Below, piece after piece: positions 23,992-36,439 of a stretch of DNA of 64,000 nucleotides (positions within the stretch are counted from its first letter, which is position 1; every line of letters begins with the position of its first letter). This DNA is from Poecilobothrus nobilitatus (lineage: Eukaryota; Arthropoda; Insecta; Diptera; Dolichopodidae). The position numbers and the translations under genes were made by a program. The stretch lies in contig OX352774.1 in assembly GCA_947095535.1 (NCBI GenBank), positions 176,388,200 to 176,452,199 of the forward strand, read 5' to 3'. The notes beneath the pieces were generated by a model. That model saw only the letters and a list, made by a program, of their open reading frames with translations. It did not search any database and was not told the origin of the DNA.

Positions 23992-25099
23992 TAACAGAGG
24001 TTACACACCATCCGTACAAAATTTTTTATTCTATTATTGTAATTTTCGTATATGCCTTGAAATTATTATTTTTTTTTTTTAAACGGGCGATCTAAGTGTT
24101 TCAGAAATGTCCCTATCTAAGAGTTTAATACTTTAAAGTTCTTTAAAACGCGGTACTTAAATTTATTTTATATTAAACGATTTATATTTACAATTCTACG
24201 ATTTTTAAAACCAAAACAAGCTTTATAAGGTGTGCGATAAACCCTTCCGCCGTATAACATTTTGCTTGTTTTTCCCTCCCCAACCAACATTTTTCATTTT
24301 TTTTTTTTGCTTCGTTATTTATAGTTCACTCTGTATATAATATTTGAATATACATAACATATTATATAATTTATATGTACATTATATTATATAGGGTATT
24401 AAAGTCTTCCTGTTCATGTAATTTTACATCGAAATATTACAAAAAAAAAAAAAAAAATAGAACAAAACTTTCAGATCCTTACGTGTATTGTCAAATCGAT
24501 ACGATACACGTGCTTTGCAGTAATTATTGATTTTTTTTTTGTTTTTCTTTCTTTTTTTTGTAATAGCATCATTCCCACCACTTGCAATACAGTCTGTAGT
24601 TGAATATTAGAACAACGTTTTATTTTTGATTAAATAAATTATATAAAATGATATAAAATATGTGTATCCAGGCATATAATTTTATTTTTAAGATTTAAAA
24701 TAATTTATTTTTAGTTTTAATTAATGAATTTATTTTTTTATTTGTTTCAAATTTTAATTAAATTTTCATTTAGTTAATAAGTTAGTTTAAGAAAAATTGA
24801 AAAAAAAAAGAAAAACATAAATACTTAAATTAAAAACATAATAACATAATTTTATATATGAAGGTGTATTATTTTATTTTCTAACAACAACTTGAATGTA
24901 CAAAGTATTTGTCTTACATTAGTTTGTAAAAGGCACAACATTATTTGTTTATGTAAAAATGTTATAAAACAGATCATTTTTTTTTAAATCAACCTAATAT
25001 ATAACTGTTATAAATTTTAAAAATCCTTTATGTCCTCAAATGATTAAATGCTCCATACTTCAGAAGAAATTGTTACTTCGTAAAAGGCTCATTCCTAGT
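23992..25099. other. AT-rich sequence, no gene
   Basis: AT-rich. At 24481-24520 a small inverted pair ('acgtgtat'/'atacacgt') encloses 'cgatacg'. A strong T-rich run ending in TAATAG at 24566 precedes a short richer stretch (see findings). No gene can be defended. Confidence 0.35.
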
Positions 25100-25770
25100 T
25101 TTATTTTATATATAAAAAAAACAATTTCTTGTTAATAAATGCCTATATCTTCTAAACCTTTGGATATCGACCTTAAGTATGTATGCACAAATTATAGAAA
25201 AGCATGAGAGCTTTTCCACGATTTCAAAATATTTACAGGGTTTCTTGGCTAAATTTTGAAATATTTGACTTTTAAAGAAAGATGTCAACTTTGAACTACA
25301 ATATCTTCAAAACGGCAACACTTATAGTCATCAAATAAACGTTAAAATATTCTTAAGATCGTTACCGTTACCTTAAAAGCAGAATTAAATATATATATAC
25401 CTAACAGATAGCCAGATATAACTGTTTATAAAAGACCAAAACAAAAAGGATACTTCTAAAAGTGCTTTTCGTCCTTGAAGGATAATATGCGCCATTAACG
25501 AAATATATTTTATGAAAACTGGCAATATCAACTACATTTGGGATATAGTCATTTGGTCTTACGCGAGTACAACACTTTCGTCAGAATCCCCAATCACCGA
25601 ATAAAAATGGACTAAATTTGAAACTTGATAATTCTACAGCTTCGTTATCTTATGTTAAAAAAATGTATATTTGAACTTAGTTAAAAATAGTGAGATGAAC
25701 GTTCAAAAGTGATATTATATCAGTAGAAAATATTGGTAATATAAATAATTTACTAAAATCTAGATTATCG
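25100..25770. other. less AT-rich block, unclassified, probably old repeat
   Basis: This block is less AT-rich than its flanks and has a texture like the old transposon remnants nearby, with phrases such as 'atatcttcaaaacggcaaca'. I found no second copy in the window and no coding motif. The 60-codon minus-strand frame at 25106-25288 is not recognisable. Confidence 0.3.
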
Positions 25771-27430
25771 AGGAGGTAAAATCCGAGAAAATAGTAATAC
25801 TACACAGAATTCAGATTAAATTGTAAGGGTAACCTAAACTTTATTGTGCAATTATCCAAAAAAGACTTAGAATTAATTTCTTCAGTTTCTCAAGAAAATT
25901 CAAGTGTTTTTTTTTCGCAAATGGTTAGCTAATGATTTTAATGAAATTTGATCTCTCACTGTGTATTCTATAAGCAAAATAAAATTTAAAACAATGAGTC
26001 GAGAGTATTTAAAAAACATCAAAAAAAAAAGCAAGGACGGTTCTACCGGTTCGGTAAAAGAATTAAGAGCTTTGCGGACTCTAAATCATAAACATGGGAT
26101 ACTAATACTATTAATTTTGAAAAGGGAAAACATTTAAAGAGTTTGAGTAGATTTAATGCTATATTCAAGGAAAATTATTATTTTTTTTTAATTATAAGTA
26201 AACATCAAGTGACTATTTTTTATTAATATTACTCGTTTGCAAAAATTTAGCTGAAATGAGTAGAGGATCATATTTATTTTATTATATTTATTATTATTAA
26301 AACACTTTTTTTTAAATATTTTAAGTATTTCGACAGATTAAAAGAAAAACTCGCAAAAATTTCATCCTCAATGGTCAATATTCAATCAAATCTCTATCTA
26401 CAAATCAATGCCTTATGTACACACTACCATTTAATGGTTTTTGTTTTTTATATAAATTGATTTTTTTTACCCTTTTTTTTGCTTTTATTCAAATACCCGA
26501 AAATTGATGTCCTTCAATCAGTTGAATTTGATTGCATTGCTTTTGATAATCAAAAAGGATATTATTATAAAACAGGAGTATGTTTTTATTTATTTTGGTT
26601 GACGGTCTTATTTTGAAAAATGTGTCATTCGTCAAAAAAAATAAAAATAAAAAACAATTCAACAATTGAATTGAATTTTAGTACACATTTGGAGCTTTAT
26701 TTTTTTAATAAATCTTTGGTATAACAATCGAGTAAACAAGTTCCCTCTCTTTTAAAAATATACCTATATCTATACCTGTTTATAGTATTTATATTTAACT
26801 TTTGGGTATACATATATAGGTACATAACATAAATATATTTAATTATATTCAATAACATTAGCTTATAAAGTAAAATTATCCTATACATTTTTATTGATTA
26901 CCGTTATGTACGTTTACACAAACATACGTAATATACACACATACAAAATAAAATATATTAATTTTTTTTTCTATTTTTTTTATAAAAATAATAATTTATC
27001 AGAAATTTAATAGAAATACAAGGCGTTTGAATTTGAAAAAGGATAAGAGAAAGAAAAATTCACATAAAGAAGAAAAAAATATCCTATATTTTAGACTTTA
27101 GAGGATTCTTGTGTTAGTTGTTATTTAAAAATTATTCTAATTTATTGAATTTTTGTTTCCTTTCATCACTTTAAAAAAAATTTCCTTTAATTTTTCTTGT
27201 TTTTGTTTTTCTCTTCATTTAAAATTTAGCCAAATTTAAAATAAAAAATTTTATAGGAATCTTTTATTAATTTAAGCCCTTACTGAATCTTTGCATACAC
27301 TTTCATTGCCTACACTTTAAAATTGACAATTGTGTAAACATTACAAATTAAGTATTATAGACAAGAAAATGTGGACTGTGTGTCTGTATAGAATTTAGAG
27401 AACGTCAATTATGATGTAAAAAAAATCGAC
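25771..27430. other. AT-rich sequence, no gene
   Basis: AT-rich with T-runs. The 63-codon minus-strand frame at 26697-26888 is tyrosine/isoleucine-rich background. Nothing else is seen. Confidence 0.4.
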
Positions 27431-27439
27431 TATGATTTA

Positions 27440-27832
27440 GTATGAGTGTAGGTAGATAGGTAAGATGATGATCTCGTGAAGGCCTCAATAAGCACTAGGT
27501 TGCGCATTTTAATTCCACTGAACTCACGTGACCTTTCTTTTGTAGTTGTTATCGCTTTTATATCCAAACGGAAGAATTCAGATACGAAATCAATTCTTTA
27601 ATTTTGGATTTGGAAAGTTCGCTAAAGTTGTGGTGGAACAGTTTGTCCTAGTGAGAGGAGTCTGGCTCTAGGTAGGGCGGAACATCTATAAAGAAAAGTT
27701 TTCCATCTCTGTTGCGATTTTGTTATATACAAAGAAAAGACTCGTTGCTTTACGGCACTTATTAGACAACTGACTCTTTTAGGAGAGTTGGTGTTCAGTG
27801 TGACTCTTTTCTTTATAATATCAGTGTACATT
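27440..27832. other. higher G+C block, probable transposon remnant of unknown class
   Basis: About 400 bases clearly richer in G+C than the surroundings, starting with 'gtgtaggtagataggtaaga', a texture common in 3' regions of insect LINEs. The minus-strand 69-codon frame (27622-27831) includes 'ALPRARLLSLGQTVPPQL' but matches no domain I know. There is only one copy in the window. Calling it a transposon remnant is an inference from composition. Confidence 0.35.
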
Positions 27833-28109
27833 TTATGATAACAAAAGATATGTGAATGAACAAGAAAGGTGGTGATAAAACCTTTAAAAAAATGACATTA
27901 AGGTTAAAAAATAAAAGATTTTGGTGAGCTTAGTTTTGAGTTGATTAAAACTAATGGAAAATATTACTTTGGTTGATATATATATAAAAAAAAAATGGGT
28001 TAATACTGTTAAATCTTTATTAATTAGCTAAAACACTTTTACAAGTCCCATTTCTTTTCAAACCATATTGAGTAAAACTAGAATTGGAAATAAAGTCGCA
28101 TATTTTGTT
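27833..28109. other. AT-rich sequence, no gene
   Basis: Nothing recognisable between the G+C-richer block and the F1 copy. Confidence 0.35.
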
Positions 28110-28880
28110 AAGAATAAGTTTTGACTTGCACCAAAATTTGAAAATTTAATATGTACATAATAAGAAAAATGTAAAAATAAGACTTTTTTGCATATTTGGA
28201 GAACTTTAAATCCGGAATCGTATATACCTAAGAAAAACTATTAACAGACATAAAACTATGTTATTGAAGCTTTAATGTTTATGTCTTGTGGAAGAAAAAT
28301 TTCTACGGGTGTCTAAAAATAACAAATTTTCAATTTTTGAGCCCTATAGCTCTACAGGGGGTGATATGAAAAAAATTTGTTAGGAAACTTATACTAATTC
28401 TTTCTTGTCTCAAAATGTCAAGTCACTATCTAAAAGCGTGCCGGGTTTATAAAGGTAGAAAAATCATACAAAATTTGGTTTTCACATAACGGTAAATTTA
28501 AATGCTAAATTTAAAAAAAATTGTAAAATTTTGATATTAATTTAATTAACAGAGATAAAAAAAAACTCTGTCGAACGGCGTTTTCAGATTGATTAAATAT
28601 TAAGTAGGACATGAAATATACGCATTTTAAAATAGAGTTTTTTCAACGTTTGAGGGGCTGTAGCTTCGTAATGGATGGTAAAGTTGTTCTAAAACATTAA
28701 TTTTTTTTTTATAAGACCTACGCATGGTTAAAATTATATTTCTCTATCTTTAACGGTGTTGAAGTTTTGTAAACAGACGGACAGACTGACGAACGTACAG
28801 AGTGAAACTAATAGTTTTAATTAACTAACTATTAGTAGTTAACTGGTAGTTTTAATAAATTTAATCCTACCGGAAAAGTT
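28110..28880 (+). mobile_element. F1 dispersed element, nearly full length
   Basis: This carries all F1 landmarks in order: 'cctaagaaaaactattaac', 'gaagctttaatgtttatgtc', 'tcacataacggtaaattta', 'tgtcgaacggcgttttcag' and 'ggggctgtagcttcgtaa'. The tail 'gttttgtaaacagacggac' is followed by 'agactgacgaacgtacagag'. The GGAC tract is degenerate. Beyond it are 'ttaactaactattagtagtt' palindromic words (28818-28850). Confidence 0.8.
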
Positions 28881-31259
28881 CGAATTTCGCTTTTCTTCTT
28901 AATTTTTCTCTGTGTAAAACAATTATTTTCAGATTATTATGATACGAACAAATCATTTAATTTATAATTGAAAAATGCATATAATATATTCTTTTTTAAA
29001 TCAAGCTGTTATTATGCATTACATACTTACATACATAAAATGGGGCTTTCATTAGATTTTCGATATTCTTTGATTAATGTTCAAAGTCGATAACTTACAA
29101 TACAAATTACAATATTTTTATTTTATTAACTATAGAACTATTTTAAAGATATACAATAATATAATTATGTATAAAAAAAAATATAATCTATAATTAAATA
29201 AAGATTGGAAAAATAAAATAATGAATCAAAATAATTGCTAAATAATTTGTCATGGTCTAGTAGTTATCTATCATTCTGTTTCTCTATTTACATTTTACTG
29301 TTAAGATAAAAATTGAAAAATAAAAAAAAAAAAAACAAAGAAAATAATAAATATTTCGAGTATTAAAAAATAATTTTCTCAGTCTGGTACCCATTACGTT
29401 TAATTTTTCTTTTATTTTCATTTCATTTCATTTAATTTTTTTATTTTATTTTTATATATGTATAACTTGAATTACAGTTAAATAACTGTAAAAATAAAAG
29501 AACAAATATGGTTGACTCGTTTTATTTCTTTTTCTTTCTCGTTAATTTTTTTTTTTTTTGTTTCTAGTTAGACTTTTATTTTTCAAATATACTTTCTTCA
29601 GTTTGTGTTTTTTTTTTTTTTTTTTTGTTTTGTTCTTTCAACATTTCAATCAGGATTCGAAGGATGAAGGTTAACAGAACTGTAGATAAGAAAAAACAAA
29701 AATCAAAGAAAATTATTTCATCAGTTATGTTTTTATTTTTGTTTCTTTTCAACAACAAATAAATAAATTGTAAAATTCAATAACGGTAATAATAGTACCG
29801 TACTAAAAACAATACAATACAATCATTGGTAAATAATCAAAAATTAAATCAATAGACGGATGTGTAAGGAAAAATTCGAAAAGGAAAATAGTTTTTCACA
29901 AAAAAAAAAAAAAAAAAAAAAAAAACAAATATTAAATTGAAAAATTGCATTCATGCATTGATATATTTGTTATATGTAATAAAAATTAACTTAACCGTTA
30001 TTCTTATCTCAAATTATTTTTCAATTTGAAGTGCAAAAGAAGGAAATTATTAATATATAAAATAAATTAAAAATAAATATTATATATTAAGTAAATATAC
30101 CATTGTATCCCATCTATATTTAATTATCCGAATGATTGAAACAATTTTGCTATTTTTATATTATGAAAATTAGAAATTGTTTATATATATATTTATTTAT
30201 TTTTAAAATTTATAGAATTTTTGATAAATCTTTTCAGGATGTGGTCATTTTAAACATTTAACAACTAAAAACTCAATTTTTTATGCACCACCATAATGCT
30301 GAAGAAACAATAAAATTTTGGGAAATTGTATCCCATTTGGATTATGTATAAATTCTCAAATGTTTAGCAATTATTAAAAGAATTGGGTCTAAATTGCATA
30401 TAGAAGTTGATTAAATATTAAAGTCACTAGTATTCTTTTTAAACGGAGCAGGTATTTTTAAGAAATTAAAGTCTAACATAATTTGGTGGCATATAGCATT
30501 TTTTGATGAAATTCATGAAAAGAAAAAAAAAATAATAATATTTAAATTGGGTTATTCCTCTTGTTTCCGAAAATAACTGAAAATTTTAAAAGAAAAATGA
30601 AAAAACAACATTCAATTATATATATGTATATGTATAGAATTTTAAATCACCAAAAGCTCAATTTCCTTTTACATCAAATCACTAAGTACTAAGCTTTAGA
30701 ATGTTTCTTTTAGAACTTATATATTGGTAAGATAATGGAGAATAGATTATTTGAAGATAAATGCCAATTTCAATTTTTCAATTCTTGTATATATTATTTC
30801 ACTTGATTATTTTTAATTTAGATTTAGAAAATTAGAATTAAATTTTTTAAATTTAGAAAACTTGTACAAAGTTAGTGTTTAGAATATTTTTATACTAAGT
30901 TTTTTTTCACAATGATTACACTTTTTATTTATTGCGGAATTATTGTTAAAATATGGCGCTATTAATTAACTTATAGTATTGTTAAAATAGCACTAAAAAA
31001 CTAACTAAAATTTTATGTACTTTCTAAAAACCACTTCTACTTTTACTTTTTTACTTTTTCTCTTCTACTTTTTATATAATTATAATTTTTTGTCACATTT
31101 TCTTCTTCTAGGTCTTCCATTATAAACACCATAGAAACAGAGTAAATCAAAATATGGCGAGAATTTCTTGATGCCTTTTCATTTGGGTGGATTTCATTTG
31201 ACAGTATTAATTTGACTGTATTACATTTGATTAGATTTTCAATTTCCAGTACAAGATAA
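28881..31259. other. AT-rich stretch, no gene
   Basis: AT-rich with an A26 run at 29900-29925 and other long homopolymers. The 60-codon minus-strand frame at 29576-29758 is low-complexity. No repeats shared with other parts of the window were noticed. Confidence 0.4.
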
Positions 31260-31580
31260 ACCTATACAAAATGAAGAGCTATACATATTCTGGATAAAGC
31301 TTGATTTTGAAATCAACTGTATAATTCCACCTAATTATATATTTTACATATATATATTTCAATATCAAAGCGTTTAAAAGAATTTAACCATAAATATTTA
31401 AAATATTTGGCTTTGCCGTGTGCAAAATCTCCGCCAACCAAATTAGGGAAATTCTGATTTTGAAACCAACCTTTAAAATCCCTTCGAATTATTTTTTCTT
31501 TTGCATTCATATTCATTTCAATAGCAAACCTCTGTTTAACAAATATTTAAAACCCTGATTTTGTATTCAATTAAGAAAAC
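31260..31580. repeat. diverged F3-type palindromic remnant
   Basis: 'acatattctggataaagctt' followed by 'gattttgaaatcaactgta' is an inverted version of the F3 core. Further on, 'attctgattttgaaaccaac', 'tttaaaatcccttcgaatta' and 'accctgattttgtattcaat' repeat the arm words. The order suggests several overlapping, decayed copies. The 61-codon frame (31331-31516) lies in it and is incidental. Confidence 0.5.
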
Positions 31581-32500
31581 CCTTTTAAATCATAATCTCG
31601 GATATTAAAAATACATATTTTTTATTTCATTTAAATATTTTTTCTTCATTAATTATTTTATAAAATCAATATTATTTATTTCATTTCATATATACCTATT
31701 TTTATTAAACTCATATTTATATTTTACTCATGAAACTTAAATAATTAACCATTTATTATTTCATATGAAGCTGTACTTAATTTTCATATAAAGTATAAAA
31801 TTAATTAATTATTTAATTAATTTTTTTGTTTCCTGATTTGGTTTCAGTTTATTTTATGTAAAATTATAATATTTTTATATTGTATTAATTCTAACTATGT
31901 CTGTATGCATTTCACTTGAATTTTTAGTGCATCATTAACATCAGATGTATACAAATATAAAAATCCTTTAAAAATAAATATTTTTCTTCCAACAAACTGA
32001 ATCATAATTTATTTCTTTTTGTTATTGATTAGCATTTAATGAGAAATTTAATACCTCATAATAAATATTTTTTTTTTTTTTTTTTTTTGTTTGATGGAAA
32101 AGGAAACATAAAAGTATACAAAACGGAAATAAATTGAAAAGGATAAAAAAGTAAAAGACTGGGAAAGTATTGATACGGTTGATGAGGAAAATAAAATGAA
32201 AAACAAATTTTTTTTTCTTTTTTCCCTTTACGTTCCTGAAACGTAAAAAAGTGATCATTTCTCATGAGAATTAAATTTATGAAAAATTGCTAATACGTTC
32301 AAAAATTTTTTTTTTTTTTTTTTTTTTATGTTGGTACTTATAACATCATCATTATCGTTTAAGCGACCATATGTAATGAATTTTACCTAATTTTATGAAG
32401 TATTGAAAAGCTATAAAAAAATTAAATAAAAAAAGAATAATGGTTTCTAATTTCAATGGGCTTTGTTTTCTTAAAAATTATAGAGTAATGATTTTGATTT
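31581..32500. other. AT-rich sequence with long homopolymers
   Basis: Contains T-runs near 32069-32089 and 32306-32327. The overlapping minus-strand frames at 32022-32265 are lysine/phenylalanine runs translated from homopolymers and are not genes. Confidence 0.45.
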
Positions 32501-32875
32501 AAACCAACGGTTTTTAAAAGCGCACATTTCCAAAAGAGAATACAAACTGTTTAGAATTGTGACTAAAATTTTAAAATTTCATATAAAAAAAATGTGAAAA
32601 TCTAACTTTTTTGCAATTTTGAAGGGCTGTAAATCCGGTACTCTATATAACTAAGAAAACCCGTTAACACGTGAAAACATATTACTGGAGAATTACATAT
32701 TACAATAATTCTAAAAGTTCTTTCTGCCTTTATAATTTCAAGTCCCTATATAAAAGCAAGCGAAGTTATGAGAGTAGTAAAATCATGCAAAATTTGATTT
32801 TCACATAACGGTAAATTTAAATACTAAATTTAAAAAGATTGCATAATTTTGATATTAATTTACAAAAAATATTGG
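32501..32875 (+). mobile_element. F1 dispersed element, 3'-truncated
   Basis: Begins with 'aacggtttttaaaagcgcac' and 'atttccaaaagagaatacaa', almost identical to 46162-46205. It passes through 'taaatccggtactctatata' and 'tcacataacggtaaattta' and fades out after 'ttttgatattaattta'. The second half of the element and the GGAC tail are missing. Confidence 0.8.
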
Positions 32876-33260
32876 TCAAAAACAACGGTCACAACATTGA
32901 ATCTTACACCAACATTTCAGAACATTAATTAATTGGAGAATAGGAAGAAATATAGAGATAACTGATGAAACAGAATAAAGCAAGCTTTAGCCTACTAAGA
33001 GCTAATATAACAAAAAAAGAAAAATTAATTTTAATTGAAGTGTTTTTAGTGCCCTGTCGCTTCAATGACTCTCTCTTTTTTTGTTGATATCTAGTAGATA
33101 AAGAAAATTGCTCAAATGAATTAAAACGATTACTGATGTCACCTTTCAAACAATTTCAACGTAATACAAGAGATGTTGTAAGTGATCATGTTTATAATGT
33201 GGAAATTGCTAGGGTGTATTAAAATTGGGAAATTACTTGTTGTGAGAACTGGTAAAATGT
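32876..33260. other. sequence without recognisable gene
   Basis: The 74-codon minus-strand frame at 32925-33149 has mixed composition but no recognisable motif. The 96-codon plus-strand frame at 33182-33472 is inflated by the tandem duplication inside it. Confidence 0.3.
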
Positions 33261-33266
33261 GGAACA

Positions 33267-33396
33267 TGGTCCCATCAAATGTGTTTTCATCTGTTGTCAA
33301 TATATATAAATTTTACAATTTCCATTTATTCTGGTCCCATCAAATATGTTTTCATCTGTTGGCAATATATATAAATTTTACAATTTCCATTTATTT
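33267..33396 (+). repeat. 65-bp tandem duplication
   Basis: Two adjacent units (33267-33331 and 33332-33396), each starting 'tggtcccatcaaat', differ at only a few positions. This is a recent local duplication. It extends an otherwise unremarkable open frame, since codons repeat out of phase. Confidence 0.95.
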
Positions 33397-33496
33397 TAAA
33401 AGAACCTTTTCAAGTTATCTTTTCATTTATCTTCAAATTCCGCACTTTTGTTTTATTTGCTCCTTCATTTAGTCAAACCCTACACCAACAATGTAT

Positions 33497-33549
33497 AAAG
33501 GCATCATTTCCTAGAGTTTAGCAAGCGCATGATGCCTTTGAAAATAACT
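33497..33549. repeat. 11-bp perfect hairpin
   Basis: AAAGGCATCAT (33497-33507) pairs perfectly with ATGATGCCTTT (33539-33549) across a 31-base loop. It could be a small palindromic remnant. No RNA function is evident. Confidence 0.7.
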
Positions 33550-34848
33550 AGGAAAAGTTTACAAAACTGTTTTAAAAAATTAATTAAATCTGAAGTTTGG
33601 AGTTGATGGAGTGTATTAAAAATCTTTTAATAACAGACATTTTTGTAATTTCGTTACAATATAAAGATGTAAAGTATTTGGTTACTTTATTTTATATTAT
33701 AGTATGTACAGTTTCCTTCTGCATTTTAATATAAATGATTATTAGTATTATTGAGCTTTATTGTATACCCGATACCTGATATACACCTGTATTTAAAAAA
33801 TACCTTTACAAATATAAAAAAAAAACATATCAGTATGTAATGTAAAAATAAAAAAAAATATATATTTAAGATGTGATAATAAAATTTGATTGAACATTTT
33901 AGTGATATATGTTGTAAGTTGTTATCATGCCTTTTTTTTTTTTGTTCTTGTTGTTTTTGATGATGATGAAACTCTTTGATGTGCAAAAATCAAAAAAAAA
34001 AACATTGCCAATAGTAACATTTAATGTTAAATGAAAAAATGAATATAATGATTAAAAATACTGTTGTAAATTTAAAAGAAAAATAATTTTTCGGTTTTTT
34101 TCTTCTTTTTTAAGGAAGAAAATTTCAAAATATATAAAAACACCTCCGCAAAAACAACATCAATGTAATCATCATCATTTTATTATACATTATATTATAT
34201 GGTATAAAAAAAAATTTATTTTTATTTTGATATCTAGAAAATTGTTATTGAATTTTAAGACAGATTTTGTTTTTTTTTTTAAAATTTTATATTAGTATAA
34301 TGAAAAAATATAAAGGTATTGAAAATGTAAAAAAAAAAAGAAAAACAGTAATTTTATAGCTGATATATTTTGATTTAAGATGTTCGGGAAAAACACGTAG
34401 ATCGCATCTTGCAGGCTAAAAAAAAACTTTCATAAAACTGAGAATGAATAATGATGATTCAAAATTAAGCGACACAGTAAAACTCTTTAAGTTTCCCCAT
34501 AAATATAATATAGCTTTGAATATGTGAATAACAGAGAAAATTTAACTGTTGAATCTAAATTGCGACGTATGATGTTATACCTATGATGTACATACGTTCC
34601 TGTATTGATACACTGACGCACACCGATATAAACTGTCGTGTCTGTCATTGAAAAAACAAACAATTAAAAATTGTTGCTGTATTCATAAAATAAATGCAAA
34701 ATGATAACAACAACATACATCTTGTCAAAATTATAAATTCGAATTTTTAGCCGTAATTAGGTCGCGTATTTCGGTCATTTTCATATAAAATATTGTATGC
34801 AGTTTAGGTTCGGCACTGAAGAAGTGAAAATTGTATGAACTATTTTCA
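33550..34848. other. AT-rich sequence, no gene
   Basis: AT-rich with several A/T runs. A somewhat richer patch lies at 34560-34650. The minus-strand 86-codon frame at 33726-33986 is low-complexity. Confidence 0.35.
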
Positions 34849-35487
34849 AGGGTATAATAAATTTGTCATTACGTTTGTGACACCTTCAAGAAATCGAGCT
34901 AGATATATTGTCAAAGTCAAGTCAATTAAGTCATGTTCATCCCTCCGTCCCCACGATAACTCAAAAAATAAAGGAGGTAGAAGGTTGCAATTTTTTTTTA
35001 CATCACCTTTGAAAAATTGTTAGTTTCACTATTTAAATCCAGCATTTTTGGCCGCAGGATTCAAGTAGTTGCCATACAACTTCTTTCTTTATATGGAAAT
35101 AACTCAGCATCTATTGAAGCTAGGTATCTAAACTTTAGTGAGGTGTCGAGTTACAATTTTTGTACAATTTGGTTGGTCTAGAGCAGACGGTTCAGGCTTC
35201 TTGCAACTCTTGGAACTTAGTGAAGCTAGGCGTTTGAAATTTACAAATAATGATCAAGTTATATGGCAACAATGTCTGTAAAATTTGATTGTGCTGGTGC
35301 AATAAATTCGAGTAGCTGTCATACAACTCCACAATTTACATAAATGTATCTATAGGTAGTTAACGTATCGGTACTAAATTTTAATTACTACTAAATTTTT
35401 TAAAAGATGATCAGGTTTCATAGAAACAGGATATACGTTCATACGGATATCTCATAGTTGACACAATCTACTCTACATTTCTTAAGA
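34849..35487 (-). mobile_element. F2 dispersed element, reverse, near full length
   Basis: The element's 5' end is at 35487 ('gtagagtagattgtgtcaac' on the minus strand) and its 3' end at about 34849, closing with '...ttattataccc'. Between them lie 'atatccgtatgaacgtatat', 'aaattttacagacattgttg', 'ttttttgagttatcgtgggg' plus a degenerate GGAC tract (near 34945), and 'gatatatctagctcga'. The last word is nearly the same as in the F1 tail at 1083. This is the best evidence that F1 and F2 share one 3' end. The 62-codon frame at 34835-35023 runs through it by chance. Confidence 0.8.
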
Positions 35488-36277
35488 AAATTAAAACTAA
35501 ATTTTAAAAAGAAAGATATTATTGTTATCCTATTTTATATTATTGTGAAGCTAAACCACTATTGTGTATAATTTAAATTATAGTGCTTTATTTCTATTAA
35601 TTTTTATTACAAAATTTATTTTTTGTTTAGATGTTTGTACTATAAATTTTTCCTTTAGATTTGGCATTTAATATCAACACTTCTAATTGGATATTTAAAA
35701 TGGGCCACATGTAAATATAAGAATACTTATAATCCAGGCAACACCAACGGGGATAATATGAAATATGACATATCTATTCCAGGCAGAAAGTGAAAGCAAT
35801 AAGCGAATATTTTTGATGGTTGCGCACTTCGTAAGAAAATGAATGTGTAAGCAAATTTGTAAAATTTTCCTGTTTGTAAGATTGGTACAGATTAGGCTAA
35901 GTTAGTAAAGTAAGGCGAGGGTTTTATCATTGATGTAACAGTAATTTTTTAATTTTTTTTAAAACTGATATTTAAATAAAAAGAAATGTTGCTACATTAT
36001 TGCGCTCGTAACGCTTATATTTATAATATACATAATTTGATATAAAAAAATTAAATATTATTTTAAATGATAAAAATTTAAAATAAATAAAACCTGTTTT
36101 ATTAATTTTTCTTTTTGTAGATTAAGATATGCATAAGATAATAAGATGTCGAAATTTAATAAATAAGAAATCAAAATTTAGTAAATTTATTTATTTTATT
36201 AATTCAATAATATACCTATGACCGATTTCTATTTTAACAAGTAAATGTAACAGTAAGTCGATGCAACCTACTTATTA
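35488..36277. other. AT-rich sequence, no gene
   Basis: Nothing recognisable. A slightly richer patch lies at 35735-35850 ('gcaacaccaacggggataat') but has no coding signal. Confidence 0.35.
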
Positions 36278-36439
36278 ATACCCTACACCTGAATAATTCG
36301 AATTAAATTAAAAATCCATAAGTGTTTTTGGCAGCTGCTTGAACTTCTTCCCTTTTCTGTCTTATTCAACTCGAATTTCAAGAACGTAAAAGAGGCATCC
36401 GCTTGGGATATGCTTGACACCCTTGTATAAAATTTTAAG

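Noticed and set aside
29900..29925. poly-A run as the tail of a retroposed copy
   Set aside because: No coding or repeat sequence precedes it and no flanking duplication is visible; such runs are common in this window.
33182..33472. 96-codon plus-strand frame as a gene
   Set aside because: Nearly half of it is a 65-bp tandem duplication, and the rest is hydrophobic background composition.
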